A stretch of DNA of 64,000 bases from an uncultured Clostridia bacterium (GTDB lineage Bacteria; Bacillota; Clostridia; Christensenellales; Borkfalkiaceae): assembly GCA_947628675.1 (NCBI GenBank), contig CANRAR010000002.1, forward strand, positions 62,001-126,000, given 5' to 3'. Under the pieces are notes generated by a model. The model worked only from the letters and a program-made list of their open reading frames with translations, was not told where the DNA came from and did not search any database. Positions 44,912 to 53,376 of the stretch are shown piece after piece. Every line of letters begins with the position of its first letter. Position 1 is the stretch's first letter. The position numbers and the translations under genes were made by a program.

Positions 44912-47032
44912 ATGCAACTCAAACAAATCACCATCGAAAAGTATAGATCCATCAAGACCCCTTTCACGTTTCCGTGGAACGGCCTCTCCGTATTCATCGG
45001 GAAGAACGGCAGCGGCAAGACCAACGTTCTGCGCGCCCTCCTCTATGCGCTCTCCAGGCGCGACGATCGTTACGTTTCCCGCGAGGCGATCCGGGGAAGC
45101 TACCGATTGGTGCTGAATGCAAACGAAATGGGCAAGTACTTCCCCGCCATCGGGGAGTCCGAGTACGATGAGGATAGCAAAAGCGTCTCCGTTCGGTTCG
45201 ACGGCTTGGGATTTCATGGGCTCAAATTGGCAAAGTGCCCCGCCATTACGCGCAACGTCCAAGCGCTCCGCGCCCGCTTAAAGCAACTCGCCGCGCGGTT
45301 CAAGGAAAGTGCCGCCGATTTTTACGCCGCCTATGAGGCCGCCGTAGAGGAGGAAGAGGGCGTCGGCAATTTTGTTTTTCTCGACGAAAAGCAAGCGGAA
45401 ACCGTATTTCAACGCGCCTCTCAAGACTTAAATACGCTCCACGCTCAAATCGACAAGTACACCGAGGCGTTGGAAGCCTACTTGGACGAAAACTTCCCCT
45501 CCGACGAACTTTCCTTTGACGTGTCCGAGGGCTTCATTCCTCCCCTGCCCTCCCCGCCTTCCCTGTTTCCGCCCTGTGACCTTTTGCTCTTCCATACGAC
45601 GTTCAGCCTCTCCGCCCCTGCCCGCGTAAAGGAGAAACTTCACGTCGGAGACGATGCGCTCGCCGCCCTCGCAGACGACATCTTACGGGCTCGTAAGGCC
45701 GTCAACGAAAAGATAAAGAAAAGTTACTCCCGCTACGAAAAGGCACGGGCGGTATATCATGCTTGCGCTACGGAACTCGATGCCTTCCGCAGGAGGTTGT
45801 ACAATGAGCGCGAAAACAGAGATACCGCGCAGGAGAGAAAGCGGACGGATCTTCTCGCCTCGATCGGGCGCGCAACGCAATTCACCTGCTACTATCTCGA
45901 CAACGAGCAGATCCCCCGCGCATACGGTCGTTCGTCTCCGCGCTTCGACGCCCTGTACACCGACAACCCGTTTTTCAAGGCGATGGACAATTTTTTGACC
46001 GCAAAAGCGCTCTACGGGGATGGAGAATCGCTTTTGCAGCCCAAATCCATCTCGCCCGAGCGCCTCGAAGCGCTCTGCAAACTCCTGAACGAAAAGTTCT
46101 TGCAGCCCCTCCGCCCCAAGTTTGAAGACATCAAGGCATTCGTCGTGCGGGCGGGAAACGACGGGGCGCAGTTGTACATCTCCGAGCGCGACGGCTCCGA
46201 AGTGCCGTTCGACGAAACGAGCCTCGGCCGCCGTTGGTACCTCTCCTATCGCCTCATCGCCTCCCTCGCCAAGAAGGGCGACGTGCTTCTCATCGACGAA
46301 CCCGCAAGTTTTCTCCACCCGGAGGCGCAGATGGTGATACGGAACGATCTCATCGCGCTCTCCAAGCGGGGCATTCACGTATTCTACACGACGCACAGCC
46401 CCTTCATGCTGCCCGACGATTGGACGTGCATCTACAACGTGACCATGACGGAGACGGGGACTGCCGTCTCCCCCGTTCGCGGCGCGGAGGCCCTGAAAGA
46501 CGTGCTCGTGGAACACCTCGGGCTGAACGAAGCCTACTGCCTGCTCTTTTCTCTCAACAAACATCTCCTGCTCGTGGAGGGCTTGGCGGACAAGGTGTGT
46601 GTGGAAAAGTTTGCGGAGCTGCTCGGTTACGATCTGAGCGACTACTACATCCAGCCCTGCGACGGCGACGCCATCCTGCTCCTCTCGGCGACGTTCATCA
46701 AGATCGGCTATCCCTTCCGCGCCATGCTCGATTCGGACAATCTGCATAAGCCGCAAGGTTTTCAGAAAATACGGCCGACTTACCCCCACTCGATGCAACT
46801 CGTCCAAGCCCATCCCGAGTATTTTGTCTTTATCGGCTTGAAGAGCGGGAACGGCTGCCTCGAGGACTACTTCCAAAACGATCCCTCCCTGCTGTCATCC
46901 CAAAACGGGAAGAAAAAAGTCAACCACGAAAAAATTCTGAAACTCACCTCTGCGGAGCAGGTTTCCCCGGAACTCCGCGCCGCCTTCGACGACGTCCTGA
47001 CCCGCCTGAATATCCCCAAAATTCCAACGTAA
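44912..47032 (+). CDS. OLD-family ATP-dependent endonuclease (AAA ATPase + TOPRIM)
   Basis: The 706-residue protein combines an ABC-type ATPase split by an insertion with a C-terminal TOPRIM nuclease. Walker A is GKNGSGKT (30-37), Walker B is DVLLIDEPASFLHPEAQ (about 456), and the switch region is YTTHSPFML. TOPRIM residues are LLLVEGLADKV (about 551) and AMLDSDN (about 607). Residues 90-390 form a long insertion with coiled-coil segments. OLD proteins act in DNA processing and phage defence; class 2 pairs with a UvrD-like helicase (Gabija GajB), but no such gene is adjacent, so this resembles a single-gene OLD. It has its own promoter and terminators next to a tRNA gene. Confidence 0.9.
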   Translation: MQLKQITIEKYRSIKTPFTFPWNGLSVFIGKNGSGKTNVLRALLYALSRRDDRYVSREAIRGSYRLVLNANEMGKYFPAIGESEYDEDSKSVSVRFDGLGFHGLKLAKCPAITRNVQALRARLKQLAARFKESAADFYAAYEAAVEEEEGVGNFVFLDEKQAETVFQRASQDLNTLHAQIDKYTEALEAYLDENFPSDELSFDVSEGFIPPLPSPPSLFPPCDLLLFHTTFSLSAPARVKEKLHVGDDALAALADDILRARKAVNEKIKKSYSRYEKARAVYHACATELDAFRRRLYNERENRDTAQERKRTDLLASIGRATQFTCYYLDNEQIPRAYGRSSPRFDALYTDNPFFKAMDNFLTAKALYGDGESLLQPKSISPERLEALCKLLNEKFLQPLRPKFEDIKAFVVRAGNDGAQLYISERDGSEVPFDETSLGRRWYLSYRLIASLAKKGDVLLIDEPASFLHPEAQMVIRNDLIALSKRGIHVFYTTHSPFMLPDDWTCIYNVTMTETGTAVSPVRGAEALKDVLVEHLGLNEAYCLLFSLNKHLLLVEGLADKVCVEKFAELLGYDLSDYYIQPCDGDAILLLSATFIKIGYPFRAMLDSDNLHKPQGFQKIRPTYPHSMQLVQAHPEYFVFIGLKSGNGCLEDYFQNDPSLLSSQNGKKKVNHEKILKLTSAEQVSPELRAAFDDVLTRLNIPKIPT

Positions 47033-47036
47033 CATA

Positions 47037-47105
47037 CGGGGCGCCCCGACGGGCGCCCTCTTCATTCGTAACATACGGGGCGCCCCCACGGGCGCCCTTT
47101 TCTTT
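47037..47105 (+). terminator. Tandem terminator hairpins after OLD gene
   Basis: Two near-identical copies of AACATACGGGGCGCCC...GGGCGCCC stand in tandem; the second is followed by TTTTCTTTTG. Confidence 0.8.
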
Positions 47106-47112
47106 TGAAAAT

Positions 47113-48003
47113 CTACCGCGGGCAGAATACCTTCACCGCGCCGCGCACAACCTCCACGTCGAGGTCGCCGCCCGTGCCCCGTTCGCCGTCGAAATCCCAC
47201 ACGACGCCCTCCGCCGTGCGCACCGTCATCCGCGCCCCGCGCAATGTGGCGACGCGCCTTCCGCCCCGTTTCATGCCGAAGAGGAGCACCCGCCCGAGGG
47301 CAACCGCCGTGCCCCACTTTTCCCGCAGGGACGCCCCCTCGCGCCGGATGAACGCCGCCTCGCACACGCCGTCCCGCATACTCGCGCCGCGCCCCGCGGA
47401 AAACCGCGCCAACTTCTTCCCGTTGAGCACAAACGCCAGCGCAAAATTTCCCTCGATGCGCGCCCCGCCGCCCGCCGCCTCGGCGTAGAACCCCTCCGCG
47501 CGCCAAAGCCGCCGCCACGCCCCGAGGGCGTACGCGAGCCACCCCAGCCGCTTCTTTTTGCTCTGCGCCGTCTCGTAGGTCACGCGCGTAAGCGATCCCG
47601 CCGCGGCGATGGAGAGGGCGTAATCCTCCCCGTTCAAGCGCATACAGTCGATGCGCGCCGTCCTGCCCCGTGCGATGACGTTCAACGCACCGCGCACATT
47701 CTTCGGAATGCCCAAATTGCCCGCCGCGTCGTTGCAAGTCCCCGCGGGGATGTACCCAAGCGCGACGCCCGTCCCGACGACGCCCCGCAGGACGGCGTGA
47801 AAGGTTCCGTCCCCGCCCGCGAACACGAGCGCCTCCGCCCGCCGCGCCCAAAAACTCGCCCGCGCCGTCATCTCCTCCGCGCTTTTGGGAGCCTCGATCG
47901 TTACCTCGCCGAATATCTCCCGTAAACGCCGCCCGATGCCCTCGATTTTCCGCCCGATCTTCCCCTTTCCGCTCTTCGGATTGTACAAAAACGCGCACTT
48001 CAC
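47113..48003 (-). CDS. Diacylglycerol kinase family lipid kinase (YegS/DgkB-like)
   Basis: The 296-residue cytoplasmic or membrane-associated kinase has the DAGK catalytic signature ALVFAGGDGTFHAVLRG and LGYIPAGTCNDAAGNLGIP. The N-terminal CAFLYNPKSGKGKIGRKI matches the nucleotide-binding start. I place the start at a GTG (48003); a TTG at 48021 is the alternative, and neither has a strong ribosome binding site. It lies 22 bp after the preceding membrane protein gene. Lipid substrate (diacylglycerol or sphingoid-like) cannot be told. Confidence 0.92.
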   Translation of the reverse strand: MKCAFLYNPKSGKGKIGRKIEGIGRRLREIFGEVTIEAPKSAEEMTARASFWARRAEALVFAGGDGTFHAVLRGVVGTGVALGYIPAGTCNDAAGNLGIPKNVRGALNVIARGRTARIDCMRLNGEDYALSIAAAGSLTRVTYETAQSKKKRLGWLAYALGAWRRLWRAEGFYAEAAGGGARIEGNFALAFVLNGKKLARFSAGRGASMRDGVCEAAFIRREGASLREKWGTAVALGRVLLFGMKRGGRRVATLRGARMTVRTAEGVVWDFDGERGTGGDLDVEVVRGAVKVFCPR

Positions 48004-48025
48004 GGTAGCAGTATCGCGCAATTTT

Positions 48026-48712
48026 TCACGAAAAATAAGCGCCGAGCCCGACGAGCGCACACAGAAGTTGCGCTTGGATGCGCCGCAGATCCTTGGCGAA
48101 CACGAGCCCGCTCTCCGCCTCTTTGCAACTTCTCGCCGCCGCCAGAAGTTCGGCGTTCCAGCGGTCGAAGAAGGCGCCCGCGTTCCCATCCGCGAGCCCC
48201 GCAAGCGAACTTGCCGCCCCGTGCGCCGCCGCCCGCGCCTCCGCCTGCCCCAGTTCGGCGCGTTCCAGCCCGTTTGCGGTGTTATAGAGAAGCCGCGCGC
48301 ACGTCTCCACCGTCGCGGCGTTCGCCTCCACGCGCCCGCAATATGCTGCGTCCCCGCCCTTCAACACGAATTTTTCCGCGGAGACCTCCTCGATGCGCGT
48401 CTCCGTGCCCTTCTCCCGCATATTAGATCGCACCCGTTCGGCGTCCTGCGCGGTGTAGTAACACGCGACGACGACCGCCCCGCCGCCCAGCGTCACGCCC
48501 GCGCCGCCCCTGCCGTACACCGTACCCGCGACCGCGGCGGCAGTCGAATCCTCGCAGTTTTCCACGAGAAAATAGTATTTCGCCCCGAGATCCACCTCCT
48601 GCTCGTCGCGCCTCACGCACGAAACGGCGGCAAGAAAGAGAAGGATCGTGGCGGCGAACAGCCCGAGGACGGCGAGAAACTGCCACGGGCTCAAACGTCT
48701 CCGCACTTTCAT
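48026..48712 (-). CDS. Membrane-anchored protein with SPOR-like region
   Basis: This 228-residue protein has one N-terminal transmembrane helix (about 13-32) with a Cys after it. Next is a region (about 45-110) with the beta-alpha pattern of SPOR domains (KYYFLVENC...VVVACYYTAQDAERVRSNMREKG), then helices rich in Ala. SPOR domains bind denuded peptidoglycan; the match is by pattern only. A TATAAT lies at 48718-48723 but lacks a -35 because a long hairpin sits there. It may be read with the lipid kinase gene. Confidence 0.65.
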   Translation of the reverse strand: MKVRRRLSPWQFLAVLGLFAATILLFLAAVSCVRRDEQEVDLGAKYYFLVENCEDSTAAAVAGTVYGRGGAGVTLGGGAVVVACYYTAQDAERVRSNMREKGTETRIEEVSAEKFVLKGGDAAYCGRVEANAATVETCARLLYNTANGLERAELGQAEARAAAHGAASSLAGLADGNAGAFFDRWNAELLAAARSCKEAESGLVFAKDLRRIQAQLLCALVGLGAYFS

Positions 48713-48727
48713 ACCGCATTATATGAA

Positions 48728-48760
48728 GGGGCGCGCCGCGGCTATGCCGCGGCGCGCCCC
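48728..48760 (-). terminator. 15-bp hairpin between U32 and SPOR-like genes
   Basis: GGGGCGCGCCGCGGC and its complement with a 3-base loop. Little T-run follows, so termination may be partial. Confidence 0.6.
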
Positions 48761-48772
48761 CTATCTTGCAAT

Positions 48773-49963
48773 TCAATTCGCCCGCTTCCTGCGAAGAATG
48801 TCCCCCTCGCAAAGCGCAAGCGGGCATTCGAACGAGTACACCGCCTGCACGAGTTTGGCGTCGTCGCACCTCACGCCGTCCGTGCTCGCGAGACCTTTCA
48901 CCGTCACGTTCTGCAAAAAATGGGCAGAGGGGGTCAGAATTTCCAGCCGCTCGCCCTCAAAAAACCTGCCGCGCATCTCCACAAAGACGCGCCCCGCGTC
49001 GTACCCGCGCACGATGCCCACAAAGTCGTACTCGCCCTGCGTCTGCGTCCCCTCGGGCGCCTGCGCATGGGGAAGTTCGTACGCCGTCGTGTATTCACGG
49101 TGCGCGCAGGCGAGCAGTTCGCGCCCCAAAATTTCCCTGTCCCCGCCGTCCAAAAGCCGCCTGTACGCATTGACAACGGTCGCAAGGTAAAATTCGCCCT
49201 TCATGCGCCCCTCGATCTTGAAGGAGACGACCCCCGCCTTTTCGAGTTCCTCCAAATATGCGCTCATGTTGAGGTCTTTGCTGCTCAAAACGTACGCCCC
49301 GCGGCCGTCCTCTTCTACGTCATAGAAGTCCTGCGAGCCTCCCTCCTGCGTCTGGATACGGAACTTCCGCCTGCATACTTGCGCGCATTCGCCGCGGTTA
49401 GCGGGGCGCCCGTCCATGTAGTCCGAAAGGTAGCACCTTCCGCTGTACGAGATGCACATCGCGCCGTGTACAAAGGCTTCGATCTCCAAATTCGGGCAAA
49501 CGCTGTGAATTTCCGCGATCTCCTTTACGGAAAGTTCCCGCGCGAGCACGATGCGCCTTGCCCCCTGTTCCTCCCAAAATTTCGCGGCGAGCGCATTGCA
49601 AGTATTCGCCTGCGTGGATATATGCACGGGCAGGTCGGGAGCAACTTTACGGCACAGGGCAAACGCCCCGGGGTCGGAGATGAGCACCGCGTCCGCTTTC
49701 ATCTCTTCAAGGTGGCGGAAGAGCGTCTCCATGCCCCGAAGGTCGAAATTGCGCGCAAAGATGTTGGCGGCAACGTACACCCTCCTGCCGCGCGCGTGGG
49801 CATAGGCGATGCCCTCCGCGAGTTCCTCCTCGGTAAAATTGTCGGCAAAGGTGCGCAGCGAAAAGGCGCGCCCGCCCGCATACACCGCGTCCGCGCCGTA
49901 GTAAAAGGCAAGTTTGAGTTTTGCAAAGTTGCCCGCAGGGGCGAGAAGTTCGGGCTTTTTCAT
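48773..49963 (-). CDS. U32 family peptidase-like protein (tRNA hydroxylation type)
   Basis: The 396-residue protein begins MKKPELLAPAGNFAKLKLAFYY, the usual U32 opening, and has the family signature EAFVHGAMCISYSGRCYLSDY followed by RGECAQVCRRKF with clustered Cys. Related proteins (TrhP, YrrN/YrrO) are needed for tRNA wobble-uridine hydroxylation; others are named collagenases. An O-methyltransferase gene lies 7 bp upstream, matching the yrrM-yrrN-yrrO order of Bacillus, where YrrM-type (TrmR) enzymes methylate the same modified uridine. Confidence 0.93.
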   Translation of the reverse strand: MKKPELLAPAGNFAKLKLAFYYGADAVYAGGRAFSLRTFADNFTEEELAEGIAYAHARGRRVYVAANIFARNFDLRGMETLFRHLEEMKADAVLISDPGAFALCRKVAPDLPVHISTQANTCNALAAKFWEEQGARRIVLARELSVKEIAEIHSVCPNLEIEAFVHGAMCISYSGRCYLSDYMDGRPANRGECAQVCRRKFRIQTQEGGSQDFYDVEEDGRGAYVLSSKDLNMSAYLEELEKAGVVSFKIEGRMKGEFYLATVVNAYRRLLDGGDREILGRELLACAHREYTTAYELPHAQAPEGTQTQGEYDFVGIVRGYDAGRVFVEMRGRFFEGERLEILTPSAHFLQNVTVKGLASTDGVRCDDAKLVQAVYSFECPLALCEGDILRRKRAN

Positions 49964-49970
49964 ACCTTCC

Positions 49971-50555
49971 TCACAGTTTTCTGCTCACGGCGAGCCCCTC
50001 GCCGAGCGATAAAATTTCCGTCTGAAAGTCGGGGTCGGACTGCAACAAATCGAGATATTCGCGGATATGTGCCACGAGCATTCTGCGCTTTTTGGGCGGC
50101 TCGCCGCGCACCCAGCCGTAGAGGAGCACGTCGTCGGAAAAGAGCACCCCGCCCCGCCGTAAAAGCCGCTTGCAGTGCGGGAAATAGGCAATATATTGCA
50201 CTTTTGCCCCGTCCAAAAAGATGAGGTCGAACTCCCCCGCAAGCCGCATGAGCACTTCCCCCGCGTCCCCCTCAACAAGTTCCGCGCGGCCTTCAACGCC
50301 AAATAGTTTGAAGTTCTCCCGCGCCCGCTGCGCCCGTTCGGGGTCGTTTTCGATGGCGACAGCGCGCTCCGCCCCGTTCAATAAAAAGGCGACCGACGTG
50401 AGCCCTTCGCCCGCGCCGATCTCCAAAACCTTCGCGCAGTTCATCTCCCGCGCCGCCCGCAGCATATAGGCGAGCGTCTCGTCCGCGCAGGTGGGGTCGC
50501 GCCCCTCCCTTGCCTTCCTGCGGAGCGCCGCAAGCCGCTCCCAAGCGCCCTCCAT
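49971..50555 (-). CDS. O-methyltransferase (YrrM/TrmR-like)
   Basis: This 194-residue SAM-dependent methyltransferase has motif I VLEIGAGEGLTSVAFL, motif II AVAIENDPERAQRA, and LIFLDGAKVQYIAYF with the metal-binding Asp. It fits the YrrM/TrmR branch, where the enzyme methylates 5-hydroxyuridine in tRNA. The start at 50555 is 1 base after the upstream stop. The U32 gene downstream supports the tRNA role. Other O-methyltransferase substrates cannot be excluded. Confidence 0.9.
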   Translation of the reverse strand: MEGAWERLAALRRKAREGRDPTCADETLAYMLRAAREMNCAKVLEIGAGEGLTSVAFLLNGAERAVAIENDPERAQRARENFKLFGVEGRAELVEGDAGEVLMRLAGEFDLIFLDGAKVQYIAYFPHCKRLLRRGGVLFSDDVLLYGWVRGEPPKKRRMLVAHIREYLDLLQSDPDFQTEILSLGEGLAVSRKL

Positions 50556-50556
50556 A

Positions 50557-51177
50557 TCAGCAATATTTCTGCACGACGCGGTGCAGAATGGGGTATCTCG
50601 ACTGCTTCGCCTCCTCGGGCAAAGGGCGCGCCTCGCCGCGGATGTTGGCGAAAATGGCGTCGAGCGTCTCGATGCGCGTCCTGTAAATTTCCGAATTTGC
50701 GCAGGCGCTGCGGAAGGCCTCATACTCCGCGGTCGCCGCGGGCACGTCGCCCCAATCGAGGTTCAGAAGCACGATGAAGTACGCCGTGCGGTACTTCCAG
50801 CCGTCGCCGCCGTTGTGGCGGAGGCGCGAAACATACCGCTCCGCCGTCGCCGTGTCGTCCTGCGCCAGCGCGACCTTCACATACATTTGGAGCACGATAA
50901 TGCGCGCGATGGGATAGAGGAAGTGGTTGCGCTCCGCCCTATCCAAAATGGCGCGCGCCGCCACGTAGTCCCCCGCGCGGTAGCGGGCGTCGAAGGCATC
51001 GTACACGCGTTCGCGGTAGATGCTCCCCGCAAACACCCACAGCGATACGAGCAGCATCATGGCGCCCACGATGCCCACGGGCAGCACGTCGAACACGAAT
51101 CCGACGACGGTCGTCGCGGCAAATGCGGCGACGCACAGCCCCGTGAGGATACACACCACTGTAAGATTGCGCTTCAT
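50557..51177 (-). CDS. Two-helix membrane protein with TPR-like soluble part
   Basis: I cannot assign a family to this 206-residue protein. Two transmembrane helices lie at about residues 7-29 and 34-52. The rest is helical, with repeated Ala/Tyr/Arg spacing (YRAGDYVAARAILDRAERNHF, VALAQDDTATAERYVSRL, LDWGDVPAATAEYEAF) that resembles TPR helices, facing the cytoplasm. It lies 24 bp after RNase J and 1 bp before the O-methyltransferase gene. Confidence 0.75.
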   Translation of the reverse strand: MKRNLTVVCILTGLCVAAFAATTVVGFVFDVLPVGIVGAMMLLVSLWVFAGSIYRERVYDAFDARYRAGDYVAARAILDRAERNHFLYPIARIIVLQMYVKVALAQDDTATAERYVSRLRHNGGDGWKYRTAYFIVLLNLDWGDVPAATAEYEAFRSACANSEIYRTRIETLDAIFANIRGEARPLPEEAKQSRYPILHRVVQKYC

Positions 51178-51201
51178 TGCTTCCCCTCCCCGCAGAACAA
51201 A

Positions 51202-53292
51202 TCACAGTTCCTGCACGATCGGCACGATCATGGGCGACTGTTTCGTCCGCTTGAAAATGTAGGTCTTCACCGCCTTCCTGATGTTTGCGGCATACTCCTC
51301 CGTCCCGCCGTTTCTGCCCGTCGTCTCGACGGCCTTTTCGACGGCGTTCTTCAGATCCCGCTCGAAGGAGGGCTCTGCGCACACAAATCCCCTGCTCTCG
51401 ATGACGGGCTCTCCCACCTCCACGCCGTCCGAGAGGGCGACGCCGATGATGAACAGCCCCTCGCCCGACATACGGATGCGGTCTTTTATTACCTCGTCGG
51501 TCGCAAGGTCCTCGGTGCCCGTGCCGTCGATGAGCCGCGCCCCCGCGGGAATGCTCTCCCCCATGCGGAGGCTGTCGTCGGTCACTTCCACGCACGAGCC
51601 GATCTCGGGAATGAGCGTCTGCGCGGGCTTCATGCCCATCTCCTGCGCCAAAAGAACGTGCCGCTTCAAGTGCCTGTACTCGCCGTGCACGGGAATGAAG
51701 AACTTTGGCTTCAAGAGCGAGTGCAGAATTTTGTGCTCCTCCTGGCAGGCGTGTCCCGAGACGTGGATCTTTTCGAGGCTCTCGTACACGACGTCCGCGC
51801 CCAACTTGAAGAGGTTGTTGATGACGCGGTAGATCATGCGCTCGTTGCCGGGGATGGGGCTTGCGGAGATGATGATGGTGTCGTTCGCGCCGACGGTCAC
51901 CTTGTTGAACTCGCCCGCCGCCATGCGGGTAAGCGCAGACATGGGCTCCCCCTGCGAGCCCGTCGAGACGATGACGAGTTCCCGATCGAAATAATTTTTC
52001 GCCTTCTCCACATCCACGAGAACGCCCTCGGGAATGGTGATCTCCCCGATCTTCGCCGCCGCCTCCACCACGTTGAACATACTCCGTCCCGAAAGAGCCA
52101 CCTTGCGGCGGAACTTCACGGCAATGTCGATGATCTGTTGCAATCTATGCACGTTGGAGGCGAACGTCGCAATGATGATACGCCTGTCCGCATTCTCGGC
52201 GAAGAGGTGTTCGAGCGTCGTGCCCACCACCTTCTCGCTCATGGTGAACCCGGGGCGCTCGATGTTGGTCGATTCCCCGAGGTACAAGAGTACGCCCTTC
52301 TTGCCGTATTCGGCGATCTCCCCGAGGTCGATGGGGCTGCCCGCCACGGGCGTCAGGTCAATTTTGAAATCCCCGCTGTGGAAGATGATGCCGTACGGCG
52401 TCTCCACGGCGAACGCCAACGCCCCCGCAATGGAGTGGTTGACGTTGACGCAGTTCACGGTGAACGCCCCCGCCTTTATCTTATCCTTGGGCTTCACGGT
52501 GCGCTCCACCACACTCGTCATGCGGTGCTCGCGGAGTTTGTTGTCCACGAGGGCGAGCGTCAGTTTGGTGCCGTAGACGGGCGTCTCGGGCAGCAGTTCC
52601 CGCATGAGATAGGGAACGCCGCCGATGTGGTCCTCGTGCCCGTGCGTCAAAAATACGCCGCGGATCTTGCGCTTGTTCTCGGCGAGGTAGGTGATATCGG
52701 GAAACACCAAGTCCACCCCGGGCAGTTCCTCGGTGGGGAAGATGATGCCCGCGTCGATGACGATGATGTCGCTGCCGTACTCGATGGCGGTCATGTTCTT
52801 GCCGATCTCGCCCACGCCGCCCAAAAAGAGCACCTTCACGGGCTTCTTGCGCTGTTTCTTCTCCGCCGCCTGTTTCGGCGCCGTTTTCTTTGCGCTATTT
52901 ACGGGCTCCGCGCTCCTTGCGGGCTGCCTTTGGGGCGCCTTCTTCGCCGCGGAGGCCTCCCCCTTTGCAGCCTTTGCGGAGGCCGCCGCCTTCGTAGCGG
53001 CCGCCCCCTTCGCCCCCTTTGCGGCGGGCTTTTCGGGCTTTGCGGGCTTTTCGGGAGAAGATGCATTAGCCGCCACGGGCGTGAACTTCGTCCCCTTGCC
53101 CTTCGCGCGCGATTTTCTGCGTTGCACGAGCCCCGCCTCCGCCATGGCTTCGGGGGTACGCTTCTCCCCGAGGCTCACCTTGCGGGGAGCGGGCGCTTCG
53201 CCCTTTTCCTGTCTGCGGTTATATTCTTCGATGCCGTTGAGAATGGCAAGTTCAATGGCATTCCTCTGGCTGTTTTTGTTGTCCTTTTTCAA
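51202..53292 (-). CDS. rnj: Ribonuclease J with Lys/Ala-rich N-terminal extension
   Basis: The 696-residue metallo-beta-lactamase exo/endoribonuclease is central to RNA turnover in Firmicutes. VFLTHGHEDHIGGVPYL is the HxHxDH site, HSGDFKIDLTPV follows, then the beta-CASP domain (ATFASNVHRLQQII, STGSQGEPMSAL) and HVSGHACQEEHKIL. Before this lies an extension of about 150 residues rich in Lys, Ala and Pro. The best start is a TTG at 53292, six bases after AAGGAG; an ATG at 53334 has no ribosome binding site. Typical RNase J proteins are about 555 residues long. Confidence 0.94.
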   Translation of the reverse strand: MKKDNKNSQRNAIELAILNGIEEYNRRQEKGEAPAPRKVSLGEKRTPEAMAEAGLVQRRKSRAKGKGTKFTPVAANASSPEKPAKPEKPAAKGAKGAAATKAAASAKAAKGEASAAKKAPQRQPARSAEPVNSAKKTAPKQAAEKKQRKKPVKVLFLGGVGEIGKNMTAIEYGSDIIVIDAGIIFPTEELPGVDLVFPDITYLAENKRKIRGVFLTHGHEDHIGGVPYLMRELLPETPVYGTKLTLALVDNKLREHRMTSVVERTVKPKDKIKAGAFTVNCVNVNHSIAGALAFAVETPYGIIFHSGDFKIDLTPVAGSPIDLGEIAEYGKKGVLLYLGESTNIERPGFTMSEKVVGTTLEHLFAENADRRIIIATFASNVHRLQQIIDIAVKFRRKVALSGRSMFNVVEAAAKIGEITIPEGVLVDVEKAKNYFDRELVIVSTGSQGEPMSALTRMAAGEFNKVTVGANDTIIISASPIPGNERMIYRVINNLFKLGADVVYESLEKIHVSGHACQEEHKILHSLLKPKFFIPVHGEYRHLKRHVLLAQEMGMKPAQTLIPEIGSCVEVTDDSLRMGESIPAGARLIDGTGTEDLATDEVIKDRIRMSGEGLFIIGVALSDGVEVGEPVIESRGFVCAEPSFERDLKNAVEKAVETTGRNGGTEEYAANIRKAVKTYIFKRTKQSPMIVPIVQEL

Positions 53293-53334
53293 ACGATGCT
53301 CCTTCTTTTTGTCGCAAATTCGCCGTTCATGCAA

Positions 53335-53372
53335 AGAGAGCCCTGAAATGCGGCTCTCTGCGTTTTTTCGGC
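53335..53372. terminator. Hairpin in the leader of rnj
   Basis: AGAGAGCC/GGCTCTCT with a 9-base loop. On the plus strand it is followed by TTTTTT; on the minus strand only by TTGC. It lies between the repeat-protein stop and the rnj start and may act as a processing or attenuation element. Confidence 0.5.
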
Positions 53373-53376
53373 GGTA

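Noticed and set aside
44912..47032. Gabija (GajA-GajB) defence system
   Set aside because: The OLD protein would fit GajA, but no UvrD-like GajB gene is adjacent. The PcrA at 4877-7171 is a housekeeping gene far away.
47885..50224. A 779-residue open frame on the plus strand
   Set aside because: Antisense to the lipid kinase, SPOR-like and U32 genes, all of which have family motifs. The translation is low-complexity and has no recognisable domain.
50491..53346. A 951-residue open frame on the plus strand
   Set aside because: It lies antisense to RNase J, the membrane protein and the methyltransferase. It is open because of high GC and codon bias. It has no ribosome binding site, and its His/Arg/Asp-rich translation is typical of an antisense frame.
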